A DNA stretch of 36,130 nucleotides from JBBQKI01 sp038326725 (GCA_038326725.1 JBBQKI010000022.1:1-36130); one strand, 5' to 3'; counted from the stretch's first letter, positions 1 to 8,022 are shown. Program-made: numbers and translations. The notes: generated by a model from the sequence alone, not told the origin.

Positions 1-710
1 GTTAGCCACAATTTGACCAAACTAAAATAATGAAGATTGATTATAAACGTGAGAGAGTTTTCCCTTTAATGTTTATAATAATTGGAATTACCTTAATTAT
101 TTGCGGACTCATACTCCTTGGGACTTTTGACTCAAGAATGAAACTTGGGATTACAATTTTATTAATTGGAATTGTAATAGTTTTTACTCGGAAAGGAACA
201 ATCGTTGATTTTAATGAACGAAAAATAAAACATTATGTTGAGATTTTCTTTATTAAAATGGGGAGATGGAAAACAATACAAGATTATACTTTTATCTCAT
301 TACTACGTATAAAACGAACAAGTTATGGATATAGTAGAACTATGGTTCAATTCTCTGAGAGAAAAATTATTTACAGAATATGTCTTCTAAATAAAAACCA
401 TAGAAGCCAATTATTAATTAAAGATTTTAAAGACGAGAATAACGCACTTTTAGAAGCACAACAAATAGCTAAAAATTTGAAATTGGAATTCGTAAATTAT
501 AGTCCGATATAAAAACTGTGGCTAACAAAAGTATAAAAAAAATAGGGCAGGCAAGTATTAAACCGAATGGTTCAGGCATATTTGCGAGGTCGCCAAATCT
601 TTTGATTTGGCTTTAATAAAATAAGATAAAACAAAATGCAAAAAGATTTGGCTTGTGGTTAATCCGAAAGGTAATTACTTATTTACAGCCCTACTTCTTT
701 TATACTAAAC
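1..710 (+). mobile_element. Integron-like gene cassette 1
   Basis: The unit opens with GTTAGCCAC (1-9). The exact inverse, GTGGCTAAC, stands at 518-526 just after the single gene it carries. An attC-like palindromic spacer follows up to the next GTTAGC at 711. In integron cassettes the left core of attC is complementary to the first bases of the same cassette, because the two meet in the circular form; that rule holds here. The core deviates from RYYYAAC/GTTRRRY at one position (C where a purine is expected). No integrase is visible, so this could be part of an integrase-less attC cluster, or of a Bacteroidota repeat family that only resembles one. Sequence before position 1 is not available. 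Confidence 0.55.
30..512 (+). CDS. Small two-TM membrane protein, unknown function
   Basis: This 160-residue protein is not recognised. Two hydrophobic segments at about residues 12-32 and 37-54 form a membrane hairpin at the N terminus. The remaining ~105 residues are soluble, basic and strand-rich, with repeated aromatic residues, and would lie on one side of the membrane; the layout recalls small PH-like membrane proteins, but that is only an impression. The ATG at 30 is only 29 bases inside the cassette boundary, and no TAnnTTTG box lies between, so transcription must come from upstream. Codon use is markedly A/T-ending compared with the housekeeping genes further right, which fits a laterally acquired cassette gene. 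It is the only gene of cassette 1. Confidence 0.75.
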   Translation: MKIDYKRERVFPLMFIIIGITLIICGLILLGTFDSRMKLGITILLIGIVIVFTRKGTIVDFNERKIKHYVEIFFIKMGRWKTIQDYTFISLLRIKRTSYGYSRTMVQFSERKIIYRICLLNKNHRSQLLIKDFKDENNALLEAQQIAKNLKLEFVNYSPI

Positions 711-716
711 GTTAGC
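518..716 (+). repeat. attC-like recombination site between two cassettes
   Basis: Left arm 518-548 begins GTGGCTAAC and runs through AGTATAAAA to TAGGGC. Right arm 688-716 begins GCCCTA, runs through TTTTATACT and ends with GTTAGC. The arms are imperfect inverses, with GCTAAC, AGTATAAAA and TAGGGC conserved in order. The 139-bp centre is itself foldable: GCCAAATCTTTT at 592-603 pairs with AAAAGATTTGGC at 641-652, and GCCAAATC (592-599) can alternatively pair with GATTTGGC (604-611) around a TTTT loop. Large attC sites with long variable central parts are known from chromosomal integrons. The total of 199 bp is long, and the core is not a perfect match to consensus. Confidence 0.55.
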
Positions 717-2320
717 GGTAATTTAAAAAAAACATTTGAATACTAATGAAAATCAAGTATTGGATTTTAGGCGGATTCATATTATTAAAATTTATACTTC
801 AATATATTTTAATCAGTCCTGAATACGATTTGCATAGAGACGAATACCTTTATCTTGACCAATCAAATCATTTAGCTTGGGGTTATTTATCTGTTCCACC
901 TGTTACCTCTTGGATTTCCAGTATCATTCATTTTTTAGGTAATTCCGTTTTTTGGGTAAAATTCTTTCCTGCATTATTTGGTGGTTTGACCATTCTAGTA
1001 GTTTGGAAAACAATAGAAGAACTCAAAGGAAATCTATTTGCCTTGGTATTAGGTGCTACCTGTGTTTTATTTTCCGCACTTTTAAGATTAAACATATTAT
1101 ATCAACCTAATTCATTGGACGTATTATGCTGGACATTCCTATACTTTGCCATTATTAAATATTTCAATACTGAAAAACCAAAATGGATTTTTGTTGCTAC
1201 ACTTATTTTCGCCTTTGGATTTCTAAACAAATACAATATCGTTTTTTTAATTCTTGGTCTCATACCTGCTATCCTTTTAACCTACCAACGTAGAATTTTT
1301 TTAAAAAAGGAATTATACTTTGCTATCGTATTGGGTATCGTAATCATCTTACCCAATCTTCTCTGGCAATACAACAACGATTTCCCTGTAGTTCATCATC
1401 TTGAAGAACTAGCAGAAACACAGCTCGTCAATATTGACAGACTTGGATTTTTAAAATCCCAACTTCTTTTTTTTATCGGTTCACTATTTGTAATAATTTC
1501 GGGTCTATATTCACTTTTATTTTACAAACCTTATCGAAAGTACAAATCCTTCTTTTGGGTATTCTTGTTTACACTTATTATTTTTGTTTATTTCAGAGCC
1601 AAAGATTATTACGCAATTGGACTCTATCCTATCTACATTTCCTTTGGCTCGGTATTTCTTGGTGAATTTCTAAAAAAGGGCTGGAAACGATATTTGAGAC
1701 CAGTTGCCATCGCTATTCCAATATTAATTTTCATTCCAATTTTCGGGATTGCATTTCCGAATAAAAGTCCTGAATACATTATTAAGCATTCAAATATTTA
1801 CCAAAAATATGGCTTACTTCGTTGGGAAGACGGAAAAGACCATTCTATACCACAGGATTATGCTGATATGCTTGGGTGGCAGGAGATGGCAAGAAAGGTA
1901 GATTCTATTTACGTAAAATTGCCTAACGCTAACAAAACTCTCGTACTTTGTGACAATTATGGCCAAGCTGGAGCAATAAATTATTACACAAAACAAGAAA
2001 TAAAAGCAGTTTCCTTCAATGCAGATTATGTAAACTGGTTTAATCTTGACCGGCAGTACACGAATCTAATCCGTATAAAAAATTATAAAGAAAAAGATGA
2101 CGAACTTATTGAAACCAGTCCTTTTTTTGATATTTCCGTTGTTGCGGATTCAATTACAAATCCTTATGCCAGAGAATATAAAACAATGATATTTGCTTTT
2201 ATTGGAGCAAAGGTTGATATAAATGAAAGAATAAAACAAGAAATTGAGGAAACAAAAAACTACCGCTAACAAAGAACTGAGGTAAAAAACAAGCTTTTTC
2301 TTTAAAAATTTTACCCCACT
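711..2320 (+). mobile_element. Integron-like gene cassette 2 with degraded right site
   Basis: This unit starts with GTTAGCGGTA (711-720). Its exact inverse TACCGCTAAC is at 2261-2270, and the TAA of the enclosed gene (2267-2269) lies inside that core. The bases after GTTAGC differ from cassette 1 but match within the unit, which is the behaviour expected of independently mobilised cassettes. Beyond 2270 a short second palindrome remains (ACTGAGGTAAAA at 2276-2287 against TTTTACCCCACT at 2309-2320, 10 of 12 paired). No closing GTTAGC follows, so the right half of this site is lost or diverged and the array appears to end here. Confidence 0.5.
746..2269 (+). CDS. GT39/PMT_2-like membrane glycosyltransferase
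   Basis: This 507-residue polytopic protein resembles the family 39 (ArnT/PMT_2) glycosyltransferases, which move sugars from lipid-linked donors on the outer face of the inner membrane. The diagnostic first loop has HRDEYLYLDQ at about residues 30-39, with the Asp-Glu pair typical of the catalytic loop, then HLAWGYLSVPP. Roughly ten hydrophobic segments follow up to about residue 345, and a soluble C-terminal domain of about 150 residues completes the protein. Acceptor and sugar cannot be inferred. The ATG at 746 lies 35 bases inside the cassette end and has no visible promoter. The stop codon is embedded in the cassette's inverted terminus. At 1.5 kb it is a large cargo for a cassette, and it looks intact. 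Confidence 0.8.
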   Translation: MKIKYWILGGFILLKFILQYILISPEYDLHRDEYLYLDQSNHLAWGYLSVPPVTSWISSIIHFLGNSVFWVKFFPALFGGLTILVVWKTIEELKGNLFALVLGATCVLFSALLRLNILYQPNSLDVLCWTFLYFAIIKYFNTEKPKWIFVATLIFAFGFLNKYNIVFLILGLIPAILLTYQRRIFLKKELYFAIVLGIVIILPNLLWQYNNDFPVVHHLEELAETQLVNIDRLGFLKSQLLFFIGSLFVIISGLYSLLFYKPYRKYKSFFWVFLFTLIIFVYFRAKDYYAIGLYPIYISFGSVFLGEFLKKGWKRYLRPVAIAIPILIFIPIFGIAFPNKSPEYIIKHSNIYQKYGLLRWEDGKDHSIPQDYADMLGWQEMARKVDSIYVKLPNANKTLVLCDNYGQAGAINYYTKQEIKAVSFNADYVNWFNLDRQYTNLIRIKNYKEKDDELIETSPFFDISVVADSITNPYAREYKTMIFAFIGAKVDINERIKQEIEETKNYR

Positions 2321-2609
2321 ACCGCGAGTATCCCGCTCGTGCCCACACAAACTAAAAAACTCAAAAACTCCCCCATCCACTCATATTGTTATTTTATAAT
2401 TGCAAAGCATATATAATACTTTGCCCTTTTAGGTAATACTTTCCCCCATCACCTCATCCCTCATCGCCTCATCGCCTCATCACTCATAACTCATAACCCA
2501 TAACTCATCCTCCCTCATAAGCATACTGTTTTAAAAAAAATCAAGTATCCTCAAGTAGGGTTCTCTATATTTGGCCTCTTAAAATTCCTTTTAAAAAAAC
2601 CCAAATAAA
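2321..2609. repeat. Gene-free stretch with G-poor short-period repeats
   Basis: No gene is supported here. Positions about 2440-2520 are built from degenerate copies of ACTCAT, CTCATC and ATAACTCAT units and contain almost no G on the plus strand. A small GCGAG...GCTCG element sits at about 2324-2341. The last 50 bases hold a candidate promoter for the gene at 2610. Similar G-poor text recurs at 3297-3410 and 3560-3625. Confidence 0.6.
2566..2573 (+). promoter_or_regulatory. Candidate -7 box of the gene at 2610
   Basis: TATATTTG fits the Bacteroidota sigma-A -7 consensus TAnnTTTG and lies 36 bases before the ATG at 2610. I see no TTG at the expected -33 distance, so the call rests on one element. 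Confidence 0.4.
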
Positions 2610-3293
2610 ATGAGAAGATTTTCTTTGTTGCTTATATTTCTTTTTCCCCTCCTTTCATATTCCCAAACAGAAAAACCCGAACCTGAATTTCCAAATGCCG
2701 GGAATTCCTATGTAACGTTAGACCTCCTAACTCCCTTTGATCCTTACAATCCCAGATACCGGATAGGGTTTATTCAATCTTTGAACAAAACGTGGTGCAT
2801 AGGGTTAGATGTGGGCTATGGAAATGAAGCAATAACCATTTCAAATGATGGCACAGGCCCGGGAGAAGATTACAAACTCTACGAAATACGATCTGAAATT
2901 TACCACATCTTAAACCCCACCCGCCGGGTAAACCATTATCTGTCCGGGGAAATTTTTTATATCAATCACAGCGAAACATTTCTCGATAATTCATACCAAC
3001 CCGAAAACGACGGATCGGTCATTGACTATGAAAGTGCAGATTATTCCAGGAAAAAATATGGCATTCATATAAAATACGGAGTGATGCTTCCTTTCGGGGA
3101 AAATGTTGGAATGAATTTTTACGTGGGCGCTGGCGTTCGTGTACGGCAGAATAAGTTTAGTAATGTAGTAGTTACGGACGAATGGCATGACAATGAATAT
3201 CATTTTCTTTTATTCGATATCTCACCCCGCAAAGAAGGAACCCACACCGCCCCCAACTTTGCTTTGGGAATAAAGTTTTTTTATAAGATTTAA
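2610..3293 (+). CDS. Secreted outer-membrane beta-barrel-like protein
   Basis: This 227-residue protein starts with a Sec signal peptide (hydrophobic residues 4-18, likely cleavage after SYS). The mature part alternates polar and aromatic residues in stretches of 8-12, for example around YVTLDLLTPF, WCIGLDVGYG, KYGIHIKYGVMLPFG and FYVGAGVRVRQ. It ends in an amphipathic, aromatic strand (ALGIKFFYKI). This is the pattern of a small outer-membrane barrel in the DUF3575/porin-like group of Bacteroidota. No enzymatic motif is visible. It stands alone between repeat-rich gaps, and its partner or substrate is unknown. Confidence 0.65.
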   Translation: MRRFSLLLIFLFPLLSYSQTEKPEPEFPNAGNSYVTLDLLTPFDPYNPRYRIGFIQSLNKTWCIGLDVGYGNEAITISNDGTGPGEDYKLYEIRSEIYHILNPTRRVNHYLSGEIFYINHSETFLDNSYQPENDGSVIDYESADYSRKKYGIHIKYGVMLPFGENVGMNFYVGAGVRVRQNKFSNVVVTDEWHDNEYHFLLFDISPRKEGTHTAPNFALGIKFFYKI

Positions 3294-3616
3294 TAGTTAC
3301 GTTACTCACGAACTCACTTATTCACATATTCACTTATTTACGAATTCACTCTTCAACAAATAAACCATTCCACAATCAAAAATCAGCAATCAAGAATCAA
3401 CAATTCATAGATACTCCGTGGATAATCCATGGATAGCGTATGGATGGTATATGAAGAGTATATGGAATGTCAATAGCCCTCGCTACACTGTTACGGCATA
3501 ACCGGCATAACGAGAATAACCCCCTCCCAGCTGGAGTCGATTTCCTTAATATCCTTATACCCACTTCTCCCGTCACCCGTCTCCCGACTCAACACTAACG
3601 CCTCACCACTCACCTC
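3294..3616. repeat. Gene-free stretch with several short repeat types
   Basis: No gene is supported. Positions 3297-3360 contain imperfect copies of ACTCAC and ATTCAC units. Positions 3415-3465 have GGATA/GGATG phrases about 10 bases apart (ccGTGGATAAtcc, ATGGATAGcg, ATGGATGG). Around 3493-3512 CGGCATAA occurs twice. From 3560 the text again is CTC/CAC-rich and G-poor. These look like decayed intergenic repeats, not regulatory sites. Confidence 0.55.
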
Positions 3617-4969
3617 TCACACAACCATTTCTGCCGCCTCTTCGCCAGTGTTGATTGCGCCTTCCATAAAGCCTTGCCAGTCCGCCAAGTGTTCCCCGGC
3701 AAATTGGGTGTGCATAAAGGGTTGCTGTAAAACGGGACGAAGCCGGAACCATTGATTTTTCCCGTAAAGGGCATAAGCCCCTTTTGAAAATTCGTCGGTG
3801 CCCCAATAATAATTTAACTGTTTTTCCAGCTTGGACTGTATATCACCGAAATGCGGTTGCAAAGTCCTGTTGACCGTTTCAGCATTCCACATATTTGTTT
3901 GATTGGCTATTACCGCAGCTTTGTCGCCTATACTGTACGAAATTAAAACTCCTTTTGGCCCCAACTGATTTTTAGTGGCGTGATAGAAATAATGCGGGTT
4001 TTGATCGGTAACCATATCAAAACTTTCGTCCTTCCAAAAACGATCATTGAACAACATCGCGTGTTTATTGATACGGGCGTATTGCAATTCATTGATGGCA
4101 CTTATTTTCTCTTGGGGAAGTCCAGGTTGCCAATCAATTTTGTGCATTGCAAACGTGGGTAGGGTGCAGATAATTTTATCGGCCTCAAACATTTTCCCGT
4201 TATCGCAATACACCTTTACTTTATCGCCTTGTTCTATTTTGGTTACGGTGTGCTGCAATAGAATTTTTTCGCTGCCGATGCTTTCGGCCAAACGCTCGGC
4301 CAACATGCCGTTACCACCTTTTATTTTTAGGTCCATTTCATTTTTCTCGCTGCTTTCCGCATATTCCGCAAGGGCGGCAAAGGCAGAAACGTGCCGGATG
4401 CTTTCCCCAAAATCTGTACTGTCCATCAACTCCCGAATTTCCAAATCGCGGCCTTCACAGCCATTTTGCACCAAATAACGCCACCAATCCATCCTGTCCA
4501 AAGCTTGTTTGTCTTCCGTGGTAAAGTCTGCATAATCCGTTAGCAGTTTATCCATTTTTTTGTTCCAGCCTTCACTATAATCCCATTTTCCCGCAGGGGA
4601 ATATTCCCCTTTATAAATAAGATGGGAATCCATTTGATTGTTCTGTAATTCCAGTTTCATCTCCCCACACAATTCCTGCATCCTTGTATGCGAATTCCCA
4701 ACCCATTCCCCGCCGAGTTCGATGATCAAATCATCCGTCATTTTATGTGAAAAAACCCGGCCCCCGATTCGGTTTCGGCTTTCCAGCAAAATGCAGTTTA
4801 TGTTTTTATTTTTTAATTTATAAGCAGCCGCCAAGCCCGAAAATCCGGCACCGATAATTATAACTGTTCTGTTAGATGTGAAAAGCGTCTGCCCAAAAGA
4901 AGGAGGCATTAAAAGTAACCCACCCCCGGCGATGGACATTTGTTTAATAAAGGTTCTGCGAGTTGTCAT
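3617..4969 (-). CDS. Flavin monoamine oxidase-family enzyme, Tat-type signal
   Basis: This 450-residue FAD-dependent oxidoreductase belongs to the amine oxidase family (MAO/LAAO type), which oxidises amines or amino acids to imines with release of peroxide. The N terminus MTTRRTFIKQ followed by a hydrophobic stretch is a good twin-arginine signal, implying export of the folded flavoprotein. The dinucleotide-binding motif IIGAGFSGLAAAY lies at about residues 35-47, followed by the LLESRNRIGGRV motif that contacts FAD. The C terminus has FAGEHLADWQGFMEGAI, the usual flavin-binding end. Substrate is unknown. The gene is divergent from uvrB. Its upstream region carries a 12-bp tandem repeat and a 16-bp palindrome, listed separately. 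Confidence 0.8.
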   Translation of the reverse strand: MTTRRTFIKQMSIAGGGLLLMPPSFGQTLFTSNRTVIIIGAGFSGLAAAYKLKNKNINCILLESRNRIGGRVFSHKMTDDLIIELGGEWVGNSHTRMQELCGEMKLELQNNQMDSHLIYKGEYSPAGKWDYSEGWNKKMDKLLTDYADFTTEDKQALDRMDWWRYLVQNGCEGRDLEIRELMDSTDFGESIRHVSAFAALAEYAESSEKNEMDLKIKGGNGMLAERLAESIGSEKILLQHTVTKIEQGDKVKVYCDNGKMFEADKIICTLPTFAMHKIDWQPGLPQEKISAINELQYARINKHAMLFNDRFWKDESFDMVTDQNPHYFYHATKNQLGPKGVLISYSIGDKAAVIANQTNMWNAETVNRTLQPHFGDIQSKLEKQLNYYWGTDEFSKGAYALYGKNQWFRLRPVLQQPFMHTQFAGEHLADWQGFMEGAINTGEEAAEMVV

Positions 4970-4972
4970 TTT

Positions 4973-5002
4973 GGTTGGAATTATGGTTGGAATTATGGTT
5001 GG
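4973..5002 (-). repeat. Tandem 12-bp repeat in the oxidase leader
   Basis: GGTTGGAATTAT (plus-strand reading) occurs at 4973-4984 and again at 4985-4996, followed by a partial GGTTGG. It begins three bases before the oxidase ATG at 4969, so it would lie in the 5' leader. Copy number could alter spacing or translation. Confidence 0.6.
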
Positions 5003-5008
5003 TTAAAT

Positions 5009-5024
5009 AACAAAATATTTTGTT
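5009..5024. promoter_or_regulatory. Perfect 16-bp palindrome, possible operator
   Basis: AACAAAATATTTTGTT is its own reverse complement. It lies 40 bases upstream of the flavin oxidase start and in the divergent gap with uvrB. Its position suits a repressor or activator site for the oxidase. AT-rich palindromes can also arise by chance. Confidence 0.35.
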
Positions 5025-5170
5025 GTGAATGAATGTCTTTCAAATCAATATCGGATTCCAGCCTCAACATTAACCTTCGCTTTTGATTGAAAGAATAAAG
5101 ATATTTATCAACTTTAATTTTTGCAAGTTTTAGTAGCGCTGTTCTAATCTCCCGCTAAAACTTAATTCCG

Positions 5171-5178
5171 TAATTTTG
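5171..5178 (+). promoter_or_regulatory. Candidate -7 box of uvrB
   Basis: TAATTTTG matches TAnnTTTG and stands 20 bases before the uvrB ATG. No TTG at the -33 distance was found. The leader would be short. Confidence 0.4.
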
Positions 5179-5198
5179 CGAAAAATTGAAAAAGAAAA

Positions 5199-7196
5199 AT
5201 GAAGTTTAACCTGCGTTCGGAACATAAGCCCACCGGCGATCAGCCTGCTGCCATAAAATCCTTGGTCCAAGGTTTGGATTCCGAGGAAAAATATCAAACC
5301 TTGCTTGGCGTTACTGGTAGCGGAAAAACCTTTACCGTAGCCAATGTAATAGAGCGTGTTCAGAAACCCACCTTGGTTTTGGCACACAATAAAACCCTTG
5401 CAGCCCAACTTTATTCTGAGTTTAAAATACTGTTCCCGGAAAACGCAGTGGAATATTTTGTTTCGTATTATGACTATTATCAACCCGAGGCTTTCATCCC
5501 GAGCAGCGGCACCTATATTGAAAAAGATCTTTCCATAAACGAGGAAATCGAGAAAATGCGTTTAAGCACCACTTCTTCCCTCCTTTCCGGACGGCGGGAT
5601 GTAATCGTGGTTTCTTCGGTTTCTTGTTTATACGGTATTGGAAACCCAACGGAATTTCAAAAAAACGTAATCAGCCTTGAAAAAGGACAAATCATTTCCC
5701 GTACAAAATTACTTCACCGCTTGGTGCAAAGCCTCTATTCGCGTACCGAAGCAGAATTTTCCAACGGACGTTTTCGCATAAAAGGCGATACTGTGGATGT
5801 TTTTCCGGGACACGCAAATGATGCTTTCCGCATTCATTTTTTTGGCGATGAAATTGAAGAAATTGAAGCTTTCAATCCACTGAACAATGAGGTTGTAGAA
5901 AAATATGACCGTTTCAATATCTATCCCGCAAATATGTTTGTTACCTCGCCCGATGTGGTACAGGCCGCAATCCGGGCAATTCAAGATGATTTGGTTAAAC
6001 AAATAGAATATTTCAAGGAAATTGGGAAACATTTGGAAGCAAAACGTTTGGAAGAGCGCACCAATTTTGATTTGGAAATGATTCGTGAATTGGGCTATTG
6101 CAGCGGCATCGAAAATTATTCCCGCTATTTGGACCAACGTTTGCCCGGCACACGGCCCTTCTGTCTTTTGGATTATTTTCCTAAAGATTATTTAATGGTG
6201 GTGGACGAAAGCCATGTTTCCATCCCCCAAGTGGGTGCGATGTATGGCGGCGACAGATCCCGCAAAGAAAATTTGGTGGACTATGGTTTCCGTTTGCCCG
6301 CCGCGATGGACAACCGGCCTTTGAAATTCGAAGAATTTGAAGCCCTTCAAAACCAAGTAATTTACGTGAGTGCCACTCCTGCCGATTACGAACTTGAAAA
6401 AAGTGGTGGCGTATTCGTGGAACAGATCATTCGTCCCACAGGTTTATTGGATCCGCCGATTGAAGTCCGTCCCAGTTTGAATCAAATTGACGACCTAATC
6501 GAAGAAATCCATAAAAGGGTCGAAAAAGATGAACGGGTTTTGGTTACTACTTTAACCAAACGCATGGCCGAAGAACTAACAAAATACCTATCGCGCATAA
6601 ATATCCGGTGCCGTTACATCCACAGCGATGTGGACACGCTGGAGCGGGTGGAAATAATGCAGGATTTGCGATTGGGCCTTTTCGACGTATTGGTGGGGGT
6701 GAATTTATTGCGTGAAGGCTTGGACTTGCCAGAAGTTTCATTGGTTGCAATTTTGGATGCGGACAAAGAAGGGTTTCTTCGGAGCAACCGTTCCCTCACT
6801 CAAACCGTTGGCCGCGCCGCCCGAAACTTAAATGGAAGGGCCATAATGTATGCCGACAAAATTACCAAAAGTATGCAAGCCACCATTGACGGTACCGAAT
6901 ACCGAAGGGAAAAGCAAATAGCGTACAACAAAGAACACAATATCACCCCCACGCAAATAAAGAAATCCTTTGAGAATGCGCTAACCAAATCCAAACAAGA
7001 GGCCTATACTTTTGAAACCGCCGAAACCCTTGCCGCAGAGGCCGAAGGGGAGTATTTGACAAAGGCGCAAATTGAAAAGAAAATCCGGGACAGCCGCAAA
7101 GCGATGGAAAAAGCCGCCAAAGACTTGGATTTTATGATGGCCGCAAAACTGAGGGACAAAATTAAAATGCTTCAGAAAAATTTGGAAGAAGTTTAA
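5199..7196 (+). CDS. uvrB: Excinuclease ABC subunit B
   Basis: UvrB is the damage-verifying helicase-like subunit of nucleotide excision repair, loaded by UvrA and partner of UvrC. The 665-residue product has the expected full length. Walker A GVTGSGKT is at residues 37-44. The strand-separating beta-hairpin region with YYDYYQPEAF starts at about 91. The Walker B-type DESH is near residue 336. Helicase motifs VSATPADYELEKSG and QTVGRAARN follow, and the UVR domain that binds UvrC covers about residues 627-662. The ATG at 5199 gives the standard N terminus. rluF follows on the same strand after 49 bases and could be co-transcribed. Nothing is missing from the protein. Confidence 0.98.
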   Translation: MKFNLRSEHKPTGDQPAAIKSLVQGLDSEEKYQTLLGVTGSGKTFTVANVIERVQKPTLVLAHNKTLAAQLYSEFKILFPENAVEYFVSYYDYYQPEAFIPSSGTYIEKDLSINEEIEKMRLSTTSSLLSGRRDVIVVSSVSCLYGIGNPTEFQKNVISLEKGQIISRTKLLHRLVQSLYSRTEAEFSNGRFRIKGDTVDVFPGHANDAFRIHFFGDEIEEIEAFNPLNNEVVEKYDRFNIYPANMFVTSPDVVQAAIRAIQDDLVKQIEYFKEIGKHLEAKRLEERTNFDLEMIRELGYCSGIENYSRYLDQRLPGTRPFCLLDYFPKDYLMVVDESHVSIPQVGAMYGGDRSRKENLVDYGFRLPAAMDNRPLKFEEFEALQNQVIYVSATPADYELEKSGGVFVEQIIRPTGLLDPPIEVRPSLNQIDDLIEEIHKRVEKDERVLVTTLTKRMAEELTKYLSRINIRCRYIHSDVDTLERVEIMQDLRLGLFDVLVGVNLLREGLDLPEVSLVAILDADKEGFLRSNRSLTQTVGRAARNLNGRAIMYADKITKSMQATIDGTEYRREKQIAYNKEHNITPTQIKKSFENALTKSKQEAYTFETAETLAAEAEGEYLTKAQIEKKIRDSRKAMEKAAKDLDFMMAAKLRDKIKMLQKNLEEV

Positions 7197-7245
7197 ATTT
7201 CAAAACTGCGCCATCGATTTAAACTGAACACTGAACACTAAAAAA

Positions 7246-7977
7246 ATGAACCACCCCGATTCAACAAGGTTAAATAAAGCCATTAGCGACAGCGGCTACT
7301 GCTCGCGGCGGGAAGCTGACGCGCTTATTGAAAGGGGTCGGGTTACCATAAACGGAGAACTTACAAAATTGGGCGACCGTGTAATGCCTGGCGATGAAAT
7401 TCATGTGGACGGGAAACCAATTTTTGGTAATGAAAACCTTGTTTATATAATGCTGAACAAGCCCGTGGGGATAACCTGTACCACAGACAGGCGTTTTGAT
7501 GATAACGTGATCGATTTCATAAAACACAAAGAACGGATTTTTCCTATCGGCAGGTTGGACAAACCCAGTGAAGGGTTGTTATTGCTGACCAACGAAGGGG
7601 ATATCGTGAATAAAATCCTTCGGGCCGGAAATAAACACGAAAAAGAATATATCGTAAAAGTGGACAGGCCGATAACCGGGGATTTCATAAAAAAAATGAG
7701 CCAAGGGGTACCTATTTTGGACACCATCACCAAAAAATGCAAAGTAGAAAGGGTAAGCAGGTTTGTATTCCGAATTGTTTTGGTACAGGGCCTAAACCGC
7801 CAAATTCGGCGGATGTGCGAGCATTTAAATTACGAAGTAACTGAACTAAAACGAATCCGAATAATGAATATTGAACTTGGGGGCTTAAAAGAAGGTGAAT
7901 GGCGGGACTTAACCCTGGGAGAATTAAAAGTACTAAAGGCTTCCATAGAATGCAGTGAAAACGACCCGCACGCGTGA
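7246..7977 (+). CDS. rluF: 23S rRNA pseudouridine synthase, RluF type
   Basis: The enzyme converts a uridine of 23S rRNA to pseudouridine; in E. coli RluF acts at position 2604. The 243-residue product has an S4 RNA-binding domain at about residues 8-60, then the RsuA/RluB/E/F catalytic domain. Motif I is FPIGRLDKPSEGLLLLTNEG with catalytic Asp105. The C-terminal stretch GLNRQIRRMCEHLNYEV and the RluF-specific phrase GVPILDTITKKCKV separate it from RluB and RluE. The E. coli protein is longer at its C terminus. Specificity for the same nucleotide is inferred from similarity. It lies 49 bases after uvrB with a G-poor gap (ACTGAACACTGAACACTAA) between. Confidence 0.9.
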   Translation: MNHPDSTRLNKAISDSGYCSRREADALIERGRVTINGELTKLGDRVMPGDEIHVDGKPIFGNENLVYIMLNKPVGITCTTDRRFDDNVIDFIKHKERIFPIGRLDKPSEGLLLLTNEGDIVNKILRAGNKHEKEYIVKVDRPITGDFIKKMSQGVPILDTITKKCKVERVSRFVFRIVLVQGLNRQIRRMCEHLNYEVTELKRIRIMNIELGGLKEGEWRDLTLGELKVLKASIECSENDPHA

Positions 7978-8022
7978 GATTTATTTCTTTATAATTTATA
8001 TAAAAGGCTAACTAACTTTAAG

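Noticed and set aside
1..2320. Insertion sequence
   Set aside because: No transposase is present and the terminal bases differ between the two units while matching within each, unlike IS ends.
3297..3465. CRISPR-like direct repeats
   Set aside because: The units are short (5-9 bases), imperfect and without unique spacers of constant length, and no cas gene is nearby.
4047..4478. 143-residue frame opposite the flavin oxidase
   Set aside because: Antisense to a complete flavoprotein, with no promoter and no domain pattern.
6547..6994. Small frames opposite uvrB
   Set aside because: Pure shadows of uvrB with biased composition and no start signals.
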